Positions 1-9,572 of a stretch of 33,303 nucleotides of DNA are shown here, in pieces. Position numbers and translations under genes: made by a program. Numbering within the stretch: position 1 is the stretch's first letter; each line of letters begins with the position of its first letter. The notes under the pieces are model-generated. The model was not told the DNA's origin. It did no database searches and worked only from the letters and a program-made list of their open reading frames with translations. The DNA is taken from contig NZ_JAVLVT010000014.1 in assembly GCF_031628175.1 (NCBI RefSeq), positions 1 through 33,303 of the forward strand, in the 5' to 3' direction. The stretch comes from Lipingzhangella_A rawalii (GTDB lineage: Bacteria > Actinomycetota > Actinomycetes > Streptosporangiales > Streptosporangiaceae).

Positions 1-16
1 GCACTAGCTGTAGTGC
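1..16. other. Small hairpin at window edge
   Basis: A 6-bp inverted repeat (GCACTA / TAGTGC) with a 4-nt loop opens the window. It may be the end of a terminator of a gene outside the window. Nothing else is recognisable in positions 17-197. Confidence 0.2.
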
Positions 17-197
17 CCAGGGAGGTGCCCACCCGTAACGCGTGCGGTACCCGCGTGGATCGCACCGCGGCCGATTCCGGAACGTGCCCCCGGTGGTTTC
101 GGCACCGGGGCGTCGTGTCGGGATGGGATTGCGGTGGTTCTGGCCTGCGGGGTTGGCCCCCAATGGTTGGGGGCAAGGAACGGCCACGGGGGTGCTC

Positions 198-244
198 GGA
201 GCGGGCAGGGACGGGGCCGGTTCCCCGTAGTCCCTGCCCGCTCC
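198..244 (-). terminator. thiC transcription terminator hairpin
   Basis: A perfect 15-bp inverted repeat (198-212 with 230-244) encloses a further GGGG/CCCC pairing (213-216 with 223-226). It lies 8 nt beyond the thiC stop codon. There is no T-tract, which is usual for GC-rich actinobacterial terminators. Confidence 0.85.
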
Positions 245-251
245 GCGGCAG

Positions 252-1913
<1,662 letters not shown>

Positions 1914-1917
1914 GGCA

Positions 1918-2022
1918 TGCCTCCCTACGTCGGAATTACCCGAACAGGTTCTGCGGTCGGCGACACCGGTCCTCGGGGGACAGCCGCCCTCTCAGCCCGC
2001 CATGGCGCGAGCTCCCGCGTGG
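1918..2022 (-). promoter_or_regulatory. TPP riboswitch (THI element) of thiC
   Basis: Read on the minus strand, this leader has the conserved TPP-aptamer blocks in order: a CGGGAGC 5' strand, then GGCTGAGAGGG (around 1988-2000), a variable arm, then AACCTGTTCGGGTAATTCC (the counterpart of CCTGATCTGGATAATGCCAG), then GACGTAGGGAG. The 3' terminal block contains the AGGGAG that serves as the thiC ribosome binding site. Ligand binding could therefore hide the Shine-Dalgarno directly, with no separate expression platform. A possible -10 (TAGGGT) lies further upstream around 2083-2090, with no clear -35. Confidence 0.93.
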
Positions 2023-2143
2023 GTGATGTTCGTTTGTCTGCGCTCGCCGATCTCGACGAACAGCCCCAACCGGGGCCGCCGCCACCCTAACCGCAGCAGC
2101 GGCACGGAATCCATACCGGCCCGTGGACAACCGGAGTGCGGGC

Positions 2144-3013
2144 TCAGAACAGGGTCTCCCCCGGTGCGTCCCCCGGCTGGGCAGGCTCGGACCAGAGTGG
2201 CGTCAGCAGGTGCGGACCGTTGTTGCGCACACTGTTGACCTCGGTCCCCACCGGGAACGACTCCAGTTTCGACGCCGGGGTGCGTTCCAGCACGGCCCCC
2301 AGCTCCGATGCTGTGGCCTCCGGACTGAGCCACAGCGGCCAGTCCTCGGCCCCGACCACCACCGGCATCCGGTCGTGGATGTGGGCAAGCTCCGGCGCCG
2401 CCTCGGCCGTGATGACCGAACAGCTCCACAGCCACGCCTGCGGGTCGTTCTCGTCCCGGTTCGGATCCCGCCACCGTTCGAACAGGCCCGCGAACGCGAG
2501 TGGGCTCCCGTCGTTGTAGCGCACGGCGAACGGCCGCTTACGCGCACGTGCCTTGCGCTGTTTATGCTCCGGATCCGTGGCCGGCGAGGTGCTGGGCTCA
2601 CTCGTTCCAGGCGCGTCCGTGGGCAGCAGCTGCCATTCGTAATAGGCGTCGGCGGGGATCAGGCAGCGGCGCTTGGCAAACGCCGCCCGGAAGGCGGGCT
2701 TATCCGCCACGGTCTCACGTCGCGCGTTGATCATCCGGTATCCGACATTGGGGTCCTTCGCCCAGAACGGCACGAGTCCCCACCGCAGAGTGCACAGGTG
2801 GCGCGGCCCGCCAGGTCCGGGCTCCGCAACACCGGGCGCCGGCCCCAGGACGGCGTAGACGTGCTTGCCCGGGGCGATGTTGTAGTCCGGTTGCAGCTCC
2901 TCGCGGGGCGGCCAGGACCGAGGCTGTGGCTGCGGCGGATCCTCCGGCACCGCAAGCTCGAACTCGAGCTGGAGTTGATGCTGATTCCGCGACTGCGCGT
3001 AGCGACCACACAT
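2144..3013 (-). CDS. SRAP-family protein (YedK/HMCES-like abasic-site crosslinker)
   Basis: SRAP proteins form a protective covalent crosslink with abasic sites in single-stranded DNA through the N-terminal cysteine exposed when Met1 is removed. The sequence begins MCGRYAQ, giving the catalytic Cys2. It continues with the family blocks RWGLVPFWAKD, MINARRETV, CLIPADAYYEW (conserved Glu) and HDRMPVVV (conserved His). At 289 residues it is slightly longer than E. coli YedK because of a Pro/Gln-rich stretch near residue 25-35 and an inserted loop around residue 150-170. The ATG at 3013 is 7 nt from a TAGGCT -10 hexamer, so the message is probably leaderless. The promoter resembles a DNA-damage (PafBC-type) site. 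Confidence 0.93.
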   Translation of the reverse strand: MCGRYAQSRNQHQLQLEFELAVPEDPPQPQPRSWPPREELQPDYNIAPGKHVYAVLGPAPGVAEPGPGGPRHLCTLRWGLVPFWAKDPNVGYRMINARRETVADKPAFRAAFAKRRCLIPADAYYEWQLLPTDAPGTSEPSTSPATDPEHKQRKARARKRPFAVRYNDGSPLAFAGLFERWRDPNRDENDPQAWLWSCSVITAEAAPELAHIHDRMPVVVGAEDWPLWLSPEATASELGAVLERTPASKLESFPVGTEVNSVRNNGPHLLTPLWSEPAQPGDAPGETLF

Positions 3014-3020
3014 AGGAGTA

Positions 3021-3043
3021 AGCCTAGACTCCCCCGCCGACAG
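3021..3043 (-). promoter_or_regulatory. Candidate PafBC / RecA-independent damage promoter
   Basis: On the minus strand the sequence reads CTGTCGGCG, 8 nt, TAGGCT. The recalled mycobacterial RecA-independent damage-promoter motif is TTGTCRGTG-N8-TAnnnT. Seven of nine bases of the first block match, the spacer is exactly 8, and the -10 fits TAnnnT. The ATG of the SRAP gene follows 7 nt after the -10. Confidence 0.5.
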
Positions 3044-3207
3044 GCCGCGGTAACGCTCCCGGGGTCCCCGAACCAGACGACGTCCCCAGGTTTTACCAAC
3101 CGTAGTGCCGACACAGGGAAAACCTCGCTGTCCTGATTCGTTACACCTGGCAGCGTGGCTGCCACGATCGAGGTCGGCAGCGGACAGCGCGCGAATGAGG
3201 GTGAATC

Positions 3208-3618
3208 ATGGGTGCACGCTGGATCCTACTCACGGTCATTGCCGTGGTGGTGGTGAGCAGCGCCGCGGTGCTGACGGCTCGACTGCTCCACACCCCCGCC
3301 ACCGAGATCCAGCCGGCGGCACCGACAGTCGCCGAGGGGACGACGGCCAGCCCGGAGGAACGTGCGGAATTCGTCGCGTTCGCCCAGGACTACGAAACGG
3401 CGACGGCTGCCGCAGAAGCGGTGCCGCGGGTGACTGCGATCCACAACCTCGGGGGAACCGGAGAGGTGGAGATTCACACCGACCTGCCCAGTTCCGAAGC
3501 GCCACGCGCCAACGAACTGGGCAGTGCCATCGTAAGCTGCGCCTACGACTTCTTCGACCTGGAGGACCAACACACCGTCGTGTACGCCGCCAACGGCGAG
3601 CCCATCGCGGGCGGATGA
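3208..3618 (+). CDS. Small membrane-anchored protein of unknown function
   Basis: The 136-residue product starts with one hydrophobic segment (about residues 5-25, WILLTVIAVVVV...VLTARLL) after a single arginine. It then has an Ala/Thr/Pro-rich linker and a soluble, acidic domain of about 90 residues with one cysteine (SCAYDFF). This indicates an N-terminal anchor with the domain outside the membrane, or a cleaved signal peptide. No lipobox is present. The start ATG at 3208 has a GAGGGTGA Shine-Dalgarno. The gene is divergent from the SRAP gene. I do not recognise the family. Codon third positions are G/C rich as in its neighbours, which supports a real gene. Confidence 0.72.
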   Translation: MGARWILLTVIAVVVVSSAAVLTARLLHTPATEIQPAAPTVAEGTTASPEERAEFVAFAQDYETATAAAEAVPRVTAIHNLGGTGEVEIHTDLPSSEAPRANELGSAIVSCAYDFFDLEDQHTVVYAANGEPIAGG

Positions 3619-3654
3619 GGCGCACGCGCACCCGCCCACACTGCCCGCAGCCCG

Positions 3655-3670
3655 CCGCTGGCCGTCGTGC
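3655..3670 (+). repeat. Intergenic repeat core, copy A1
   Basis: Exact copy of the 16-mer CCGCTGGCCGTCGTGC shared with 4025-4040, 4164-4179 and 16788-16803. The sequence diverges directly after the core. Confidence 0.7.
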
Positions 3671-3907
3671 CCGAAAGCCCCGCCACGGCACCTGCGGGTG
3701 AACCATCACCGCTCCCCTCTGCCCGGTGCCCCGTGGCGCGTGGGAGACCATGGTGCCCCCGCAGCCCCGCACCCCCGCGGGGATGCACCCGGCAGCACGA
3801 CGCACACCCGGGCCACACCGCCCCCCGGGGGGAGGGATTGTGCTTGCGGTCCATCTCCGATCCGCAGGCGCCACTGCCAATGGGCAAGGAGGGGTTCCCG
3901 GCGGTCT

Positions 3908-3952
3908 CCCCACGCTCCGGTGGATGGGCGCCCCGGGCCATAGAGCGTGGGG
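3908..3952. repeat. Inverted repeat (hairpin) in region A
   Basis: CCCCACGCTC (3908-3917) is perfectly complementary to GAGCGTGGGG (3943-3952) across a 25-nt loop, which itself holds an ATGG/CCAT pairing. It is 290 bp past the nearest stop codon, so it is an uncertain terminator. Confidence 0.5.
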
Positions 3953-4024
3953 CAGGTTCGGAGTTGACCATGCAGTGCAGGACAGAATCCTGGCTGACCA
4001 TGCCGTGAGCACGGCCACCCCACC

Positions 4025-4040
4025 CCGCTGGCCGTCGTGC
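4025..4040 (+). repeat. Intergenic repeat core, copy A2
   Basis: Second exact CCGCTGGCCGTCGTGC core in region A, again without the downstream GGGGGAGCGCCCCC segment. Confidence 0.7.
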
Positions 4041-4130
4041 AAGCGATTTCCTAGCCACGCCGAAGCACCCCACACCCCGATCACCGCGCCCACGCGCCAC
4101 CGCACACGAGAACACCGCACCCCGACCACC

Positions 4131-4258
4131 GGGACACCCCCACAACCACCGCCCCCCTACACCCCGCTGGCCGTCGTGCGGGGGAGCGCCCCCGGAACAG
4201 AACACCACCAGGGACCACCACGGCGCGACGCCGCCGGCGGCCAACACGGCGCGCGCGG
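4131..4258 (+). repeat. Extended intergenic repeat, long form, copy A3
   Basis: This copy carries the module order: C-rich lead, core, GGGGGAGCGCCCCC hairpin, an ACACCACCAGGGACCACCAC block, GGCGCGACGCCGCCGGCGGCC, CACGGCGCGCGCGG. Over 4164-4258 it matches 16788-16883 with only three differences that I count (one 1-nt indel, two A/C changes). Similarity stops at about 4258. Confidence 0.85.
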
Positions 4259-4416
4259 GGGCCAGTGCCCGGACCAGGATCTCGGGCCGGCGGTGGGAAC
4301 CCGGAATTTCCCTGCCACCTGATGGACCTCGACCACGGGCAGCCTCACCCGTGTGGGTGGAGCCCCGGTGGTCCGACCGGGGTGGCCTCCCCCGAGTCGA
4401 CCGCGCGCACCACTCC

Positions 4417-4899
4417 TTAGCTGGCGACCGTGGCCGTTCCCTCGTGCCGGACCGGAAAACTGACGGAGCGTGCAACGAAACACCGCTCGTTCGCTTCCTC
4501 GTGCAGCCCCGCGAGCCGGCCCACCATGGCGGGCTCTCGCACCGTCACCGCGGGACGCAACACCACCTCGGTCATCTGGCCCGCGCCGCTGCGTTGCAGC
4601 GACATCGTTCCGGTCGCCGCATCCCGATACTCGGTGACCACCACCCCGGCGGCAGCGGCACGATGCAGGAACCACAGCATGTGGCAGGCGCTGAGCGCCG
4701 AAATCAGGAGCTCCTCCGGATTCCACTGTGCGGCATCCCCGCGAAAGGCCGGATCCGCCGATCCGGCCACGACCGGCTTGCCCTCCGCCCGCATCTCGTA
4801 GGCCCGGGAGAAGTCCCGGTAGCTCGTGGTTCCGGTCCCGGTGTTCCCGGTCCACCGCACCTCGACCTCGTAATGGTGGTCCCGCAGCCCTGTTGTCAC
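4417..4899 (-). CDS. OsmC/Ohr-family protein
   Basis: The 160-residue product belongs to the OsmC fold family, whose characterised members are cytosolic thiol peroxidases reducing organic hydroperoxides. The family blocks are present: YRDFSRAYEM near the N-terminus, NPEELLISALSACHMLWFLH with the first reactive cysteine, and EEANERCFVARSVSFPV with the second. The long helix between them is intact. I chose the GTG at 4899 because GGTGGAGG sits just upstream and the product then starts right before the conserved HHYEVEVRW strand. The open frame extends further upstream but has no supporting signal there. It is divergent from aroA. Confidence 0.9.
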   Translation of the reverse strand: MTTGLRDHHYEVEVRWTGNTGTGTTSYRDFSRAYEMRAEGKPVVAGSADPAFRGDAAQWNPEELLISALSACHMLWFLHRAAAAGVVVTEYRDAATGTMSLQRSGAGQMTEVVLRPAVTVREPAMVGRLAGLHEEANERCFVARSVSFPVRHEGTATVAS

Positions 4900-5053
4900 G
4901 ACGTATCCTCCACCCTCGCTCCCGGTCCCGGGGAGACCCCCCGATGTGGGAATCGTCGCAGACCGCACCCCCGGCCCACGCCGTGCCTCGGTCACCGTGC
5001 CTCGGTACGGCCACGGCTGTGTCACCTCGCACCCCCTCGCTACCCTGGGAGCC

Positions 5054-6343
5054 ATGGCCACCACCGCACCGCACTGGTCCGCGCCTACGACCCGACGGCC
5101 CGTCGACGCCTCGGTCAGTCTGCCCGGATCGAAATCCATGACCAATCGCGCACTGGTCCTGGCCGCCCTGGGCACCGAACCCACGCTTGTGCGGGCCCCG
5201 TTACTCAGCCGCGACACCGAGCTCATGGCCGCGGCCCTGCGCAGACTCGGCGCTGAGGTCACCGCGACCGGTTCAGGGACGGATCTACGCGTGACCCCAC
5301 ACCCGCCCCGTGGGCCGGCCACGGTCGACGTGGGAAACGCGGGAACCGTGATGCGTTTCGTTCCCCCTCTTGCGGCCCTCGCTGATGGACCGGTCACCTT
5401 CGACGGGGACGCGCGCGCCCGGGAACGTCCGGTGGGGCCGCTGCTTGCCGCACTGCGCGACCTCGGGGCCACGGTGGTGGACGACGGGCGCGGAGCCCTG
5501 CCGCTGGTGATTCACGGCCGGGGCGAGCTTCCCGGGGGCACGGTCACCCTCGACGCCTCGAGCTCCTCCCAGTTCGTCTCCGCGCTCCTGCTCAGCGGCC
5601 CCCGGTTCGCGCAGGGAGTCGAGGTTCGGCACGTGGGCGCGCCCGTACCCTCGCGCCCCCACCTCGACATGACCGTGGCCATGCTGCGGGAGGCGGGAGC
5701 CCGGGTCGTCACGGACACTCCGGACGTGTGGCGGGTGGCCCCCGGGCCGCTGCGGACCACAGCGATCACGGTCGAGCTGGACCTGTCCAACGCCGCACCG
5801 TTCCTGGCCGCGGCACTGGTCACCGGCGGGCGTGTCACCATCAATGGCTGGCCCGAAAATACGACGCAGCCCGGGTCGGTGCTTCCCGAACTCTTCACCA
5901 GGATGGGGGGCACGGTCCACCGGGACCCGGCCGGCCTCACCCTCCACGGCACGGGCACGATCCAGGGCATCAGCGCCGATCTCCACGAGATCGGCGAACT
6001 CACCCCGACGATTGCCGCCGTGGCGGCGCTGGCCGAGACGCCATCCCGGCTGACCGGGATCGCCCACCTGCGTCGCCACGAAACCGACCGGATCGCCGCG
6101 TTGGCCCGGGAGATCACACGCCTCGGTGGGAATGTGACCGAGCTGGAGGACGGGCTGGTGATCGAGCCCGGGCCGCTGCACGGTGGCGTGTTCCATTCCT
6201 ATGACGACCACCGCATGGCGACGTCGGGCGCCGTCCTCGGGCTGGCTGTGCCCGAGATATCCGTGGAGAATATCGCGACCACGGGCAAGACCATGCCGAA
6301 CTTTCCGGAGCTGTGGGGTGAGGTCGTGCATGCGGCGACGTAG
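5054..6343 (+). CDS. aroA: 3-phosphoshikimate 1-carboxyvinyltransferase (EPSP synthase)
   Basis: AroA joins shikimate-3-phosphate and phosphoenolpyruvate in the sixth step of the shikimate pathway. The 429-residue product has the expected signatures: LPGSKSMTNRAL near residue 20, GNAGTVMRF for substrate binding, DASSSSQFVSALLL, LRRHETDRI and YDDHRMA, with the C-terminal TTGKTMPNFPELW. The ATG at 5054 has GGGAG just upstream and places the conserved motif at the usual distance. An earlier in-frame ATG (4946) would add 36 unconserved residues and run into the OsmC promoter region. The last 14 nt overlap rsgA, implying a two-gene operon with coupled translation. Confidence 0.97.
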   Translation: MATTAPHWSAPTTRRPVDASVSLPGSKSMTNRALVLAALGTEPTLVRAPLLSRDTELMAAALRRLGAEVTATGSGTDLRVTPHPPRGPATVDVGNAGTVMRFVPPLAALADGPVTFDGDARARERPVGPLLAALRDLGATVVDDGRGALPLVIHGRGELPGGTVTLDASSSSQFVSALLLSGPRFAQGVEVRHVGAPVPSRPHLDMTVAMLREAGARVVTDTPDVWRVAPGPLRTTAITVELDLSNAAPFLAAALVTGGRVTINGWPENTTQPGSVLPELFTRMGGTVHRDPAGLTLHGTGTIQGISADLHEIGELTPTIAAVAALAETPSRLTGIAHLRRHETDRIAALAREITRLGGNVTELEDGLVIEPGPLHGGVFHSYDDHRMATSGAVLGLAVPEISVENIATTGKTMPNFPELWGEVVHAAT

Positions 6344-7316
6344 CCGGGATCTCGACGAGGACGACGTGCGGGTGCGTGCCCGCGGTGGCTCGCGCCCCCG
6401 GACCCGTAACCGGCCAGAACACGCCGATGCCCGTATCGGTATGGTGACGGCCGTGAACCGGGGGCGCTACCAGTGTCTGGTCGGGGACCGGGCCGTCACC
6501 GCGATGAAGGCTCGGGAGCTGGGCCGGGGCAGCATCGTCGTGGGAGACCGGGTCGCGCTGGTGGGGGACCTCAGCGGCGAGCCGGACACCCTCGCCCGGG
6601 TGGTGCGGGTGGAGAAACGGAGTTCGGCCCTTCGACGCACCGCTGACGACACCGACCCCAGCGAACGGGTGATCGTGGCAAATGCCGACCAGATGGTGAT
6701 CGTCGCCGCACTCGCCGACCCGGCTCCCCAACCCCGGCTCATCGACCGCTGCCTTGTCGCGGCCTACGACGCAGGTCTCCTCCCCCTGCTGTGCCTGACC
6801 AAGGCAGACCTGACCTCCCCCGCCGACATGACCCGCCACTACGCCCCACTCGGCCTGGACATCGTCGTAACCCGCTGTGACGAAGCCAGCGGCCGCGAGG
6901 AACTTTACGAGCGGCTTCGGGGCCGATGCAGTGTTCTGGTCGGCTCCTCCGGCGTCGGTAAGTCCACACTCGTCAATGGGCTTGTCCCGGAGGCGGACCG
7001 GGCGGTAGGGACCGTTAATCCCGTCACAGGCCGCGGCCGTCACGTCTCCAGTTCGGCGATCGCCCTCCCTCTACGGGAGGGGTGGCTCATCGACACTCCG
7101 GGCGTGCGGAGTTTCGGACTCGCCCACGTTGCTCCGGAGACCATCACCGCCGCGTTCCCGGACCTCGAGGTCGCGATCGAAGAGTGCCCCCCGGGCTGTG
7201 CCCACAGCGCCGATACCGAATGTGCCCTGGACACGTGGCGCGCCACGGGACGGGTCGACGCCGCACGTGTGGACTCCCTCCGTCGACTCCTGGCCAGCCG
7301 CGCCGGCGAGGAGTGA
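6330..7316 (+). CDS. rsgA: Ribosome small-subunit-dependent GTPase RsgA
   Basis: RsgA is a circularly permuted GTPase that acts late in 30S subunit maturation. The 328-residue protein has an Arg-rich N-terminal tail (MRRRSRD...) followed by an OB-fold. The GTPase motifs are permuted: G4 TKAD (about residue 157), then the P-loop GSSGVGKST (about 207-215), then G3 DTPG (about 252). A zinc site CPPGCAHSADTEC lies at the C-terminal end. The ATG at 6330 lies inside the aroA 3' end, preceded by GGGGTGAGG, so translation is likely coupled to aroA. The same pairing is familiar in other actinobacteria. Confidence 0.95.
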   Translation: MRRRSRDLDEDDVRVRARGGSRPRTRNRPEHADARIGMVTAVNRGRYQCLVGDRAVTAMKARELGRGSIVVGDRVALVGDLSGEPDTLARVVRVEKRSSALRRTADDTDPSERVIVANADQMVIVAALADPAPQPRLIDRCLVAAYDAGLLPLLCLTKADLTSPADMTRHYAPLGLDIVVTRCDEASGREELYERLRGRCSVLVGSSGVGKSTLVNGLVPEADRAVGTVNPVTGRGRHVSSSAIALPLREGWLIDTPGVRSFGLAHVAPETITAAFPDLEVAIEECPPGCAHSADTECALDTWRATGRVDAARVDSLRRLLASRAGEE

Positions 7317-7347
7317 CCGGCGCTGGCTCCGGCGGCACCGGGGCAGG

Positions 7348-7896
7348 TCAGGACTCCACGCCGGCCAGGGCATTCGTGCGCCAGTAGACCTGGCCGTTGC
7401 GTTCCAGGAATCCTTCCTCCACCAGCTGGCGCCGTAGCGCGGCACAGTCCTCGTGGAACTCGCGCAGCAGCGCGTTGACTTCCCGCTCGGGGTAGCTGGC
7501 CTCGGGCTCGAACGCCCGGGCGACGTAGTCGAGCACCACCCGCCGTTTTGTGCGCTGGGTGGGCATCGTCGTGATCCGCCCGTTGTGGAGAAAGCGCTCC
7601 AGAACCACCGAATCGGCGATCGAGCGATCCTCCGCGGGACGCCATGGACGCGCCGAGGACCGGGCCGCGTCCCGAAACGGTCGTGGACGTACCGACCAGC
7701 CGGCACCGGCCCGGTGCTCGACCAGTCCCCCGTCCGCGAGCTGCGCCAGGGAACGCAAGGCCTGCCCGGTCGTCACCTCCGCGCGCGCGGCGACATCGTC
7801 CGCTGTACTCGCCCCCAACACGACCGCGGAAAAGACACGCAGCTGCTCCGGAGCGGAGAGCAGCCACAGCATACGGTTTGGATCGATCTCGACCAT
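7348..7896 (-). CDS. DUF2087 domain protein with winged-helix N-terminus
   Basis: The first ~75 of 182 residues resemble an ArsR-like winged helix (MLWLLSAPEQLRVFSAVV...RSLAQLADGGLVEHRAG). The second half matches DUF2087: a VLERFLHNGRITTMPTQRTKRRVVLDYVARAF block, then YPEREVNALLREFHEDCAALRRQLVEEGFLERNG. The architecture suggests a DNA-binding regulator, but neither signal nor target is visible. It faces rsgA tail to tail and is divergent from hisN. The ATG at 7896 is the only start that keeps the first helix. Confidence 0.85.
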   Translation of the reverse strand: MVEIDPNRMLWLLSAPEQLRVFSAVVLGASTADDVAARAEVTTGQALRSLAQLADGGLVEHRAGAGWSVRPRPFRDAARSSARPWRPAEDRSIADSVVLERFLHNGRITTMPTQRTKRRVVLDYVARAFEPEASYPEREVNALLREFHEDCAALRRQLVEEGFLERNGQVYWRTNALAGVES

Positions 7897-8086
7897 GTCG
7901 GCTATGGAAGCAGATCATCGGGGCGAAACACCACTCGTTGCCGCAACTCGGTGCACCCCGATTGCGGCACGTCTCCCGGCGCGGCGGCACCCCAGGGTCA
8001 CCTGCGGCCCGGGCGCCGACGGATTGAGACCGGATTGCAGCCCAACGCGCGCCGTCCCGCTACTGCCCGCGGGGGCTAGTACCGGG

Positions 8087-8100
8087 TAGCGTTACGCGCC
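8087..8100 (+). promoter_or_regulatory. Possible -10 for a leaderless hisN transcript
   Basis: TAGCGT (8087-8092) fits TAnnnT and ends 8 nt before the hisN ATG. No Shine-Dalgarno is present, which is consistent with a start at or next to the ATG. The -35 is weak (CTGCCC near 8063). Confidence 0.35.
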
Positions 8101-8919
8101 ATGGCGGACTTTGATGACGACCTCCGTCTCGCCCACGTCCTCGCCGACGCGGCCGATGACATCTCCCTGCGCCGGTTCCGGTCCCTGGATCTGCACGTGG
8201 ACACGAAACCGGACCTCACGCCGGTCAGTGACGCCGACCGCGCGGTCGAGGAAGCCCTGCGCAGTGTGCTCAGCCGGGCACGGCCTCGGGATGCGATCCT
8301 CGGTGAGGAGTACGGACACACGGGACACAGTCGGCGCTGTTGGGTGGTCGACCCCATCGACGGCACCAAGAACTACGTGCGCGGCGTTCCCGTGTGGGCG
8401 ACCCTGATCGCCCTGTTGGAGGGGGAGACCCCTGTCGTGGGGTTGGTGTCCGCCCCGGCCCTGACCCGACGCTGGTGGGCCTCGCGCGGGGGTGGAACCT
8501 GGAGCGGACGCAGTTTGACCAAGGCGAGCCGCTGCACCGTCTCCGGCGTCGAGCGGCTGTCGGACGCCTCCCTGTCGTTCTCCTCCCTGCACGGCTGGGA
8601 GGAACAGGACCGGCTCGGTTCCTTTCTCAGCCTCACCCGGGACGTGTGGCGCACCCGCGCCTACGGTGACTTCTGGTCTCACGTGATGGTGGCCGAAGGC
8701 ACGGTGGACATCGCTGCGGAACCGGAATTGTCTCTGTGGGACGCGGCACCCGTGCCGCTGCTGTTGGAGGAGGCCGGAGGGCGCGCCACGGGGCTGGACG
8801 GACAGTCCTTCACCGACGGTGGAGCACTCGTGTGCACCAACGGGACACTCCACGACTCCGTGTTGACGCAACTCAACGGTGGGCCGACACCACGACGGTT
8901 TGCCGTGGATGGCACATGA
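8101..8919 (+). CDS. hisN: Histidinol-phosphatase, inositol-monophosphatase fold
   Basis: This 272-residue protein belongs to the Mg-dependent IMPase superfamily, in which the actinobacterial HisN branch dephosphorylates histidinol phosphate in histidine synthesis. The metal-binding motifs are present: GEE (about residue 64-66), WVVDPIDGTKNYVRG (about 81-95) and the C-terminal ELSLWDAAP. Dephosphorylation of other sugar or inositol phosphates cannot be excluded from sequence alone. Proximity to aroA-rsgA matches the gene order I recall from Streptomyces, which supports HisN. ATG 8101 is favoured because the protein starts just before the first helix. Confidence 0.88.
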   Translation: MADFDDDLRLAHVLADAADDISLRRFRSLDLHVDTKPDLTPVSDADRAVEEALRSVLSRARPRDAILGEEYGHTGHSRRCWVVDPIDGTKNYVRGVPVWATLIALLEGETPVVGLVSAPALTRRWWASRGGGTWSGRSLTKASRCTVSGVERLSDASLSFSSLHGWEEQDRLGSFLSLTRDVWRTRAYGDFWSHVMVAEGTVDIAAEPELSLWDAAPVPLLLEEAGGRATGLDGQSFTDGGALVCTNGTLHDSVLTQLNGGPTPRRFAVDGT

Positions 8920-8958
8920 GGTCACGCCGAATCGGCGCTGCGTAGTATTCTTCCTGGC

Positions 8959-9516
8959 GTGTCTCCAGCCATGCCCGTACAGCGGCTCCCCGTGCTCCCC
9001 GTGCTCGCCTGCTCCGGTGCGCTGCTCCTGGTGGCGTGTTCCGGCCCGGGCGACGACCGAATCGCCGAACTCGAGGAAGAGATCGTCGCCGAGGCGGCGG
9101 ACGAGGCCGACACGGACACAGCCGAGAGCCAGACCCCGGATCGATCCGAGCTGCGGTTCGAACCGGAGTCGATGCGGTGTTCCCCGCACAAGAGCCCGGT
9201 GGTCTCGGGCAGTTGGCAGAGTTCCGCACCGCGCGTGGAGGTCGAGGATCCTCCCGTCGAGCTCGGCCTGCGGGACCAGAGCGGCAGCGGCGACACGGAA
9301 CTCAGTGTGCAGGTCGAGGTGTACCTGCCGGACGACGAGGACTGGGTGACGGCAGGCGGTTCCCTGGCCGGGGACGACTGGACCTATGTGGACTTCCCCG
9401 AGGACTTCGACCCGGAGCCGTCGGACGTGCCCTCGGGCGTGTACACGGCGGTGTGGTCCATCGACGGTGCGGGCGAACGGACCTTCCTGGCCTGTGACGG
9501 ATTCGAGGTGGAGTAG
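8959..9516 (+). CDS. Putative lipoprotein of unknown function
   Basis: The 185-residue product has an N-terminal signal with Arg9, a hydrophobic stretch and the lipobox LVAC followed by SGPGDD, so it should be lipid-anchored on the outer face of the membrane. The mature part starts with a strongly acidic helical linker (ELEEEIVAEAADEADTDTAE). A predicted beta-rich domain of about 110 residues follows, with two cysteines (MRCSPHK and LACDGF) that could form a disulfide. The GTG at 8959 is 10 nt after a TAGTAT -10-like hexamer and has no Shine-Dalgarno. An ATG at 8971 is the alternative start. The family is not recognised. Confidence 0.75.
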   Translation: MSPAMPVQRLPVLPVLACSGALLLVACSGPGDDRIAELEEEIVAEAADEADTDTAESQTPDRSELRFEPESMRCSPHKSPVVSGSWQSSAPRVEVEDPPVELGLRDQSGSGDTELSVQVEVYLPDDEDWVTAGGSLAGDDWTYVDFPEDFDPEPSDVPSGVYTAVWSIDGAGERTFLACDGFEVE

Positions 9517-9572
9517 GCGCCCCAGATCCCACCGGTGTCGGGAACACCGGGCGGATTCCGGAATGCGCACAC

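Larger units (their letters stand above)
3619..4416. other. Non-coding, repeat-bearing intergenic region A
   Basis: This is about 800 bp between two convergent gene ends. Long open frames cross it, but they read through repeats, change frame arbitrarily and have no ribosome binding sites. It holds three copies of the core CCGCTGGCCGTCGTGC (3655-3670, 4025-4040, 4164-4179), one extended repeat copy, an 18-mer shared with region B (3694-3711) and a 10-bp inverted repeat (3908-3917 with 3943-3952). Confidence 0.7.

Noticed and set aside
3543..4475. Long minus-strand open frame across region A
   Set aside because: It overlaps the OsmC 3' end and the repeats, has no ribosome binding site, and its Gly/Arg/Trp-rich translation follows the repeat units. 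Stops are simply rare at this base composition.
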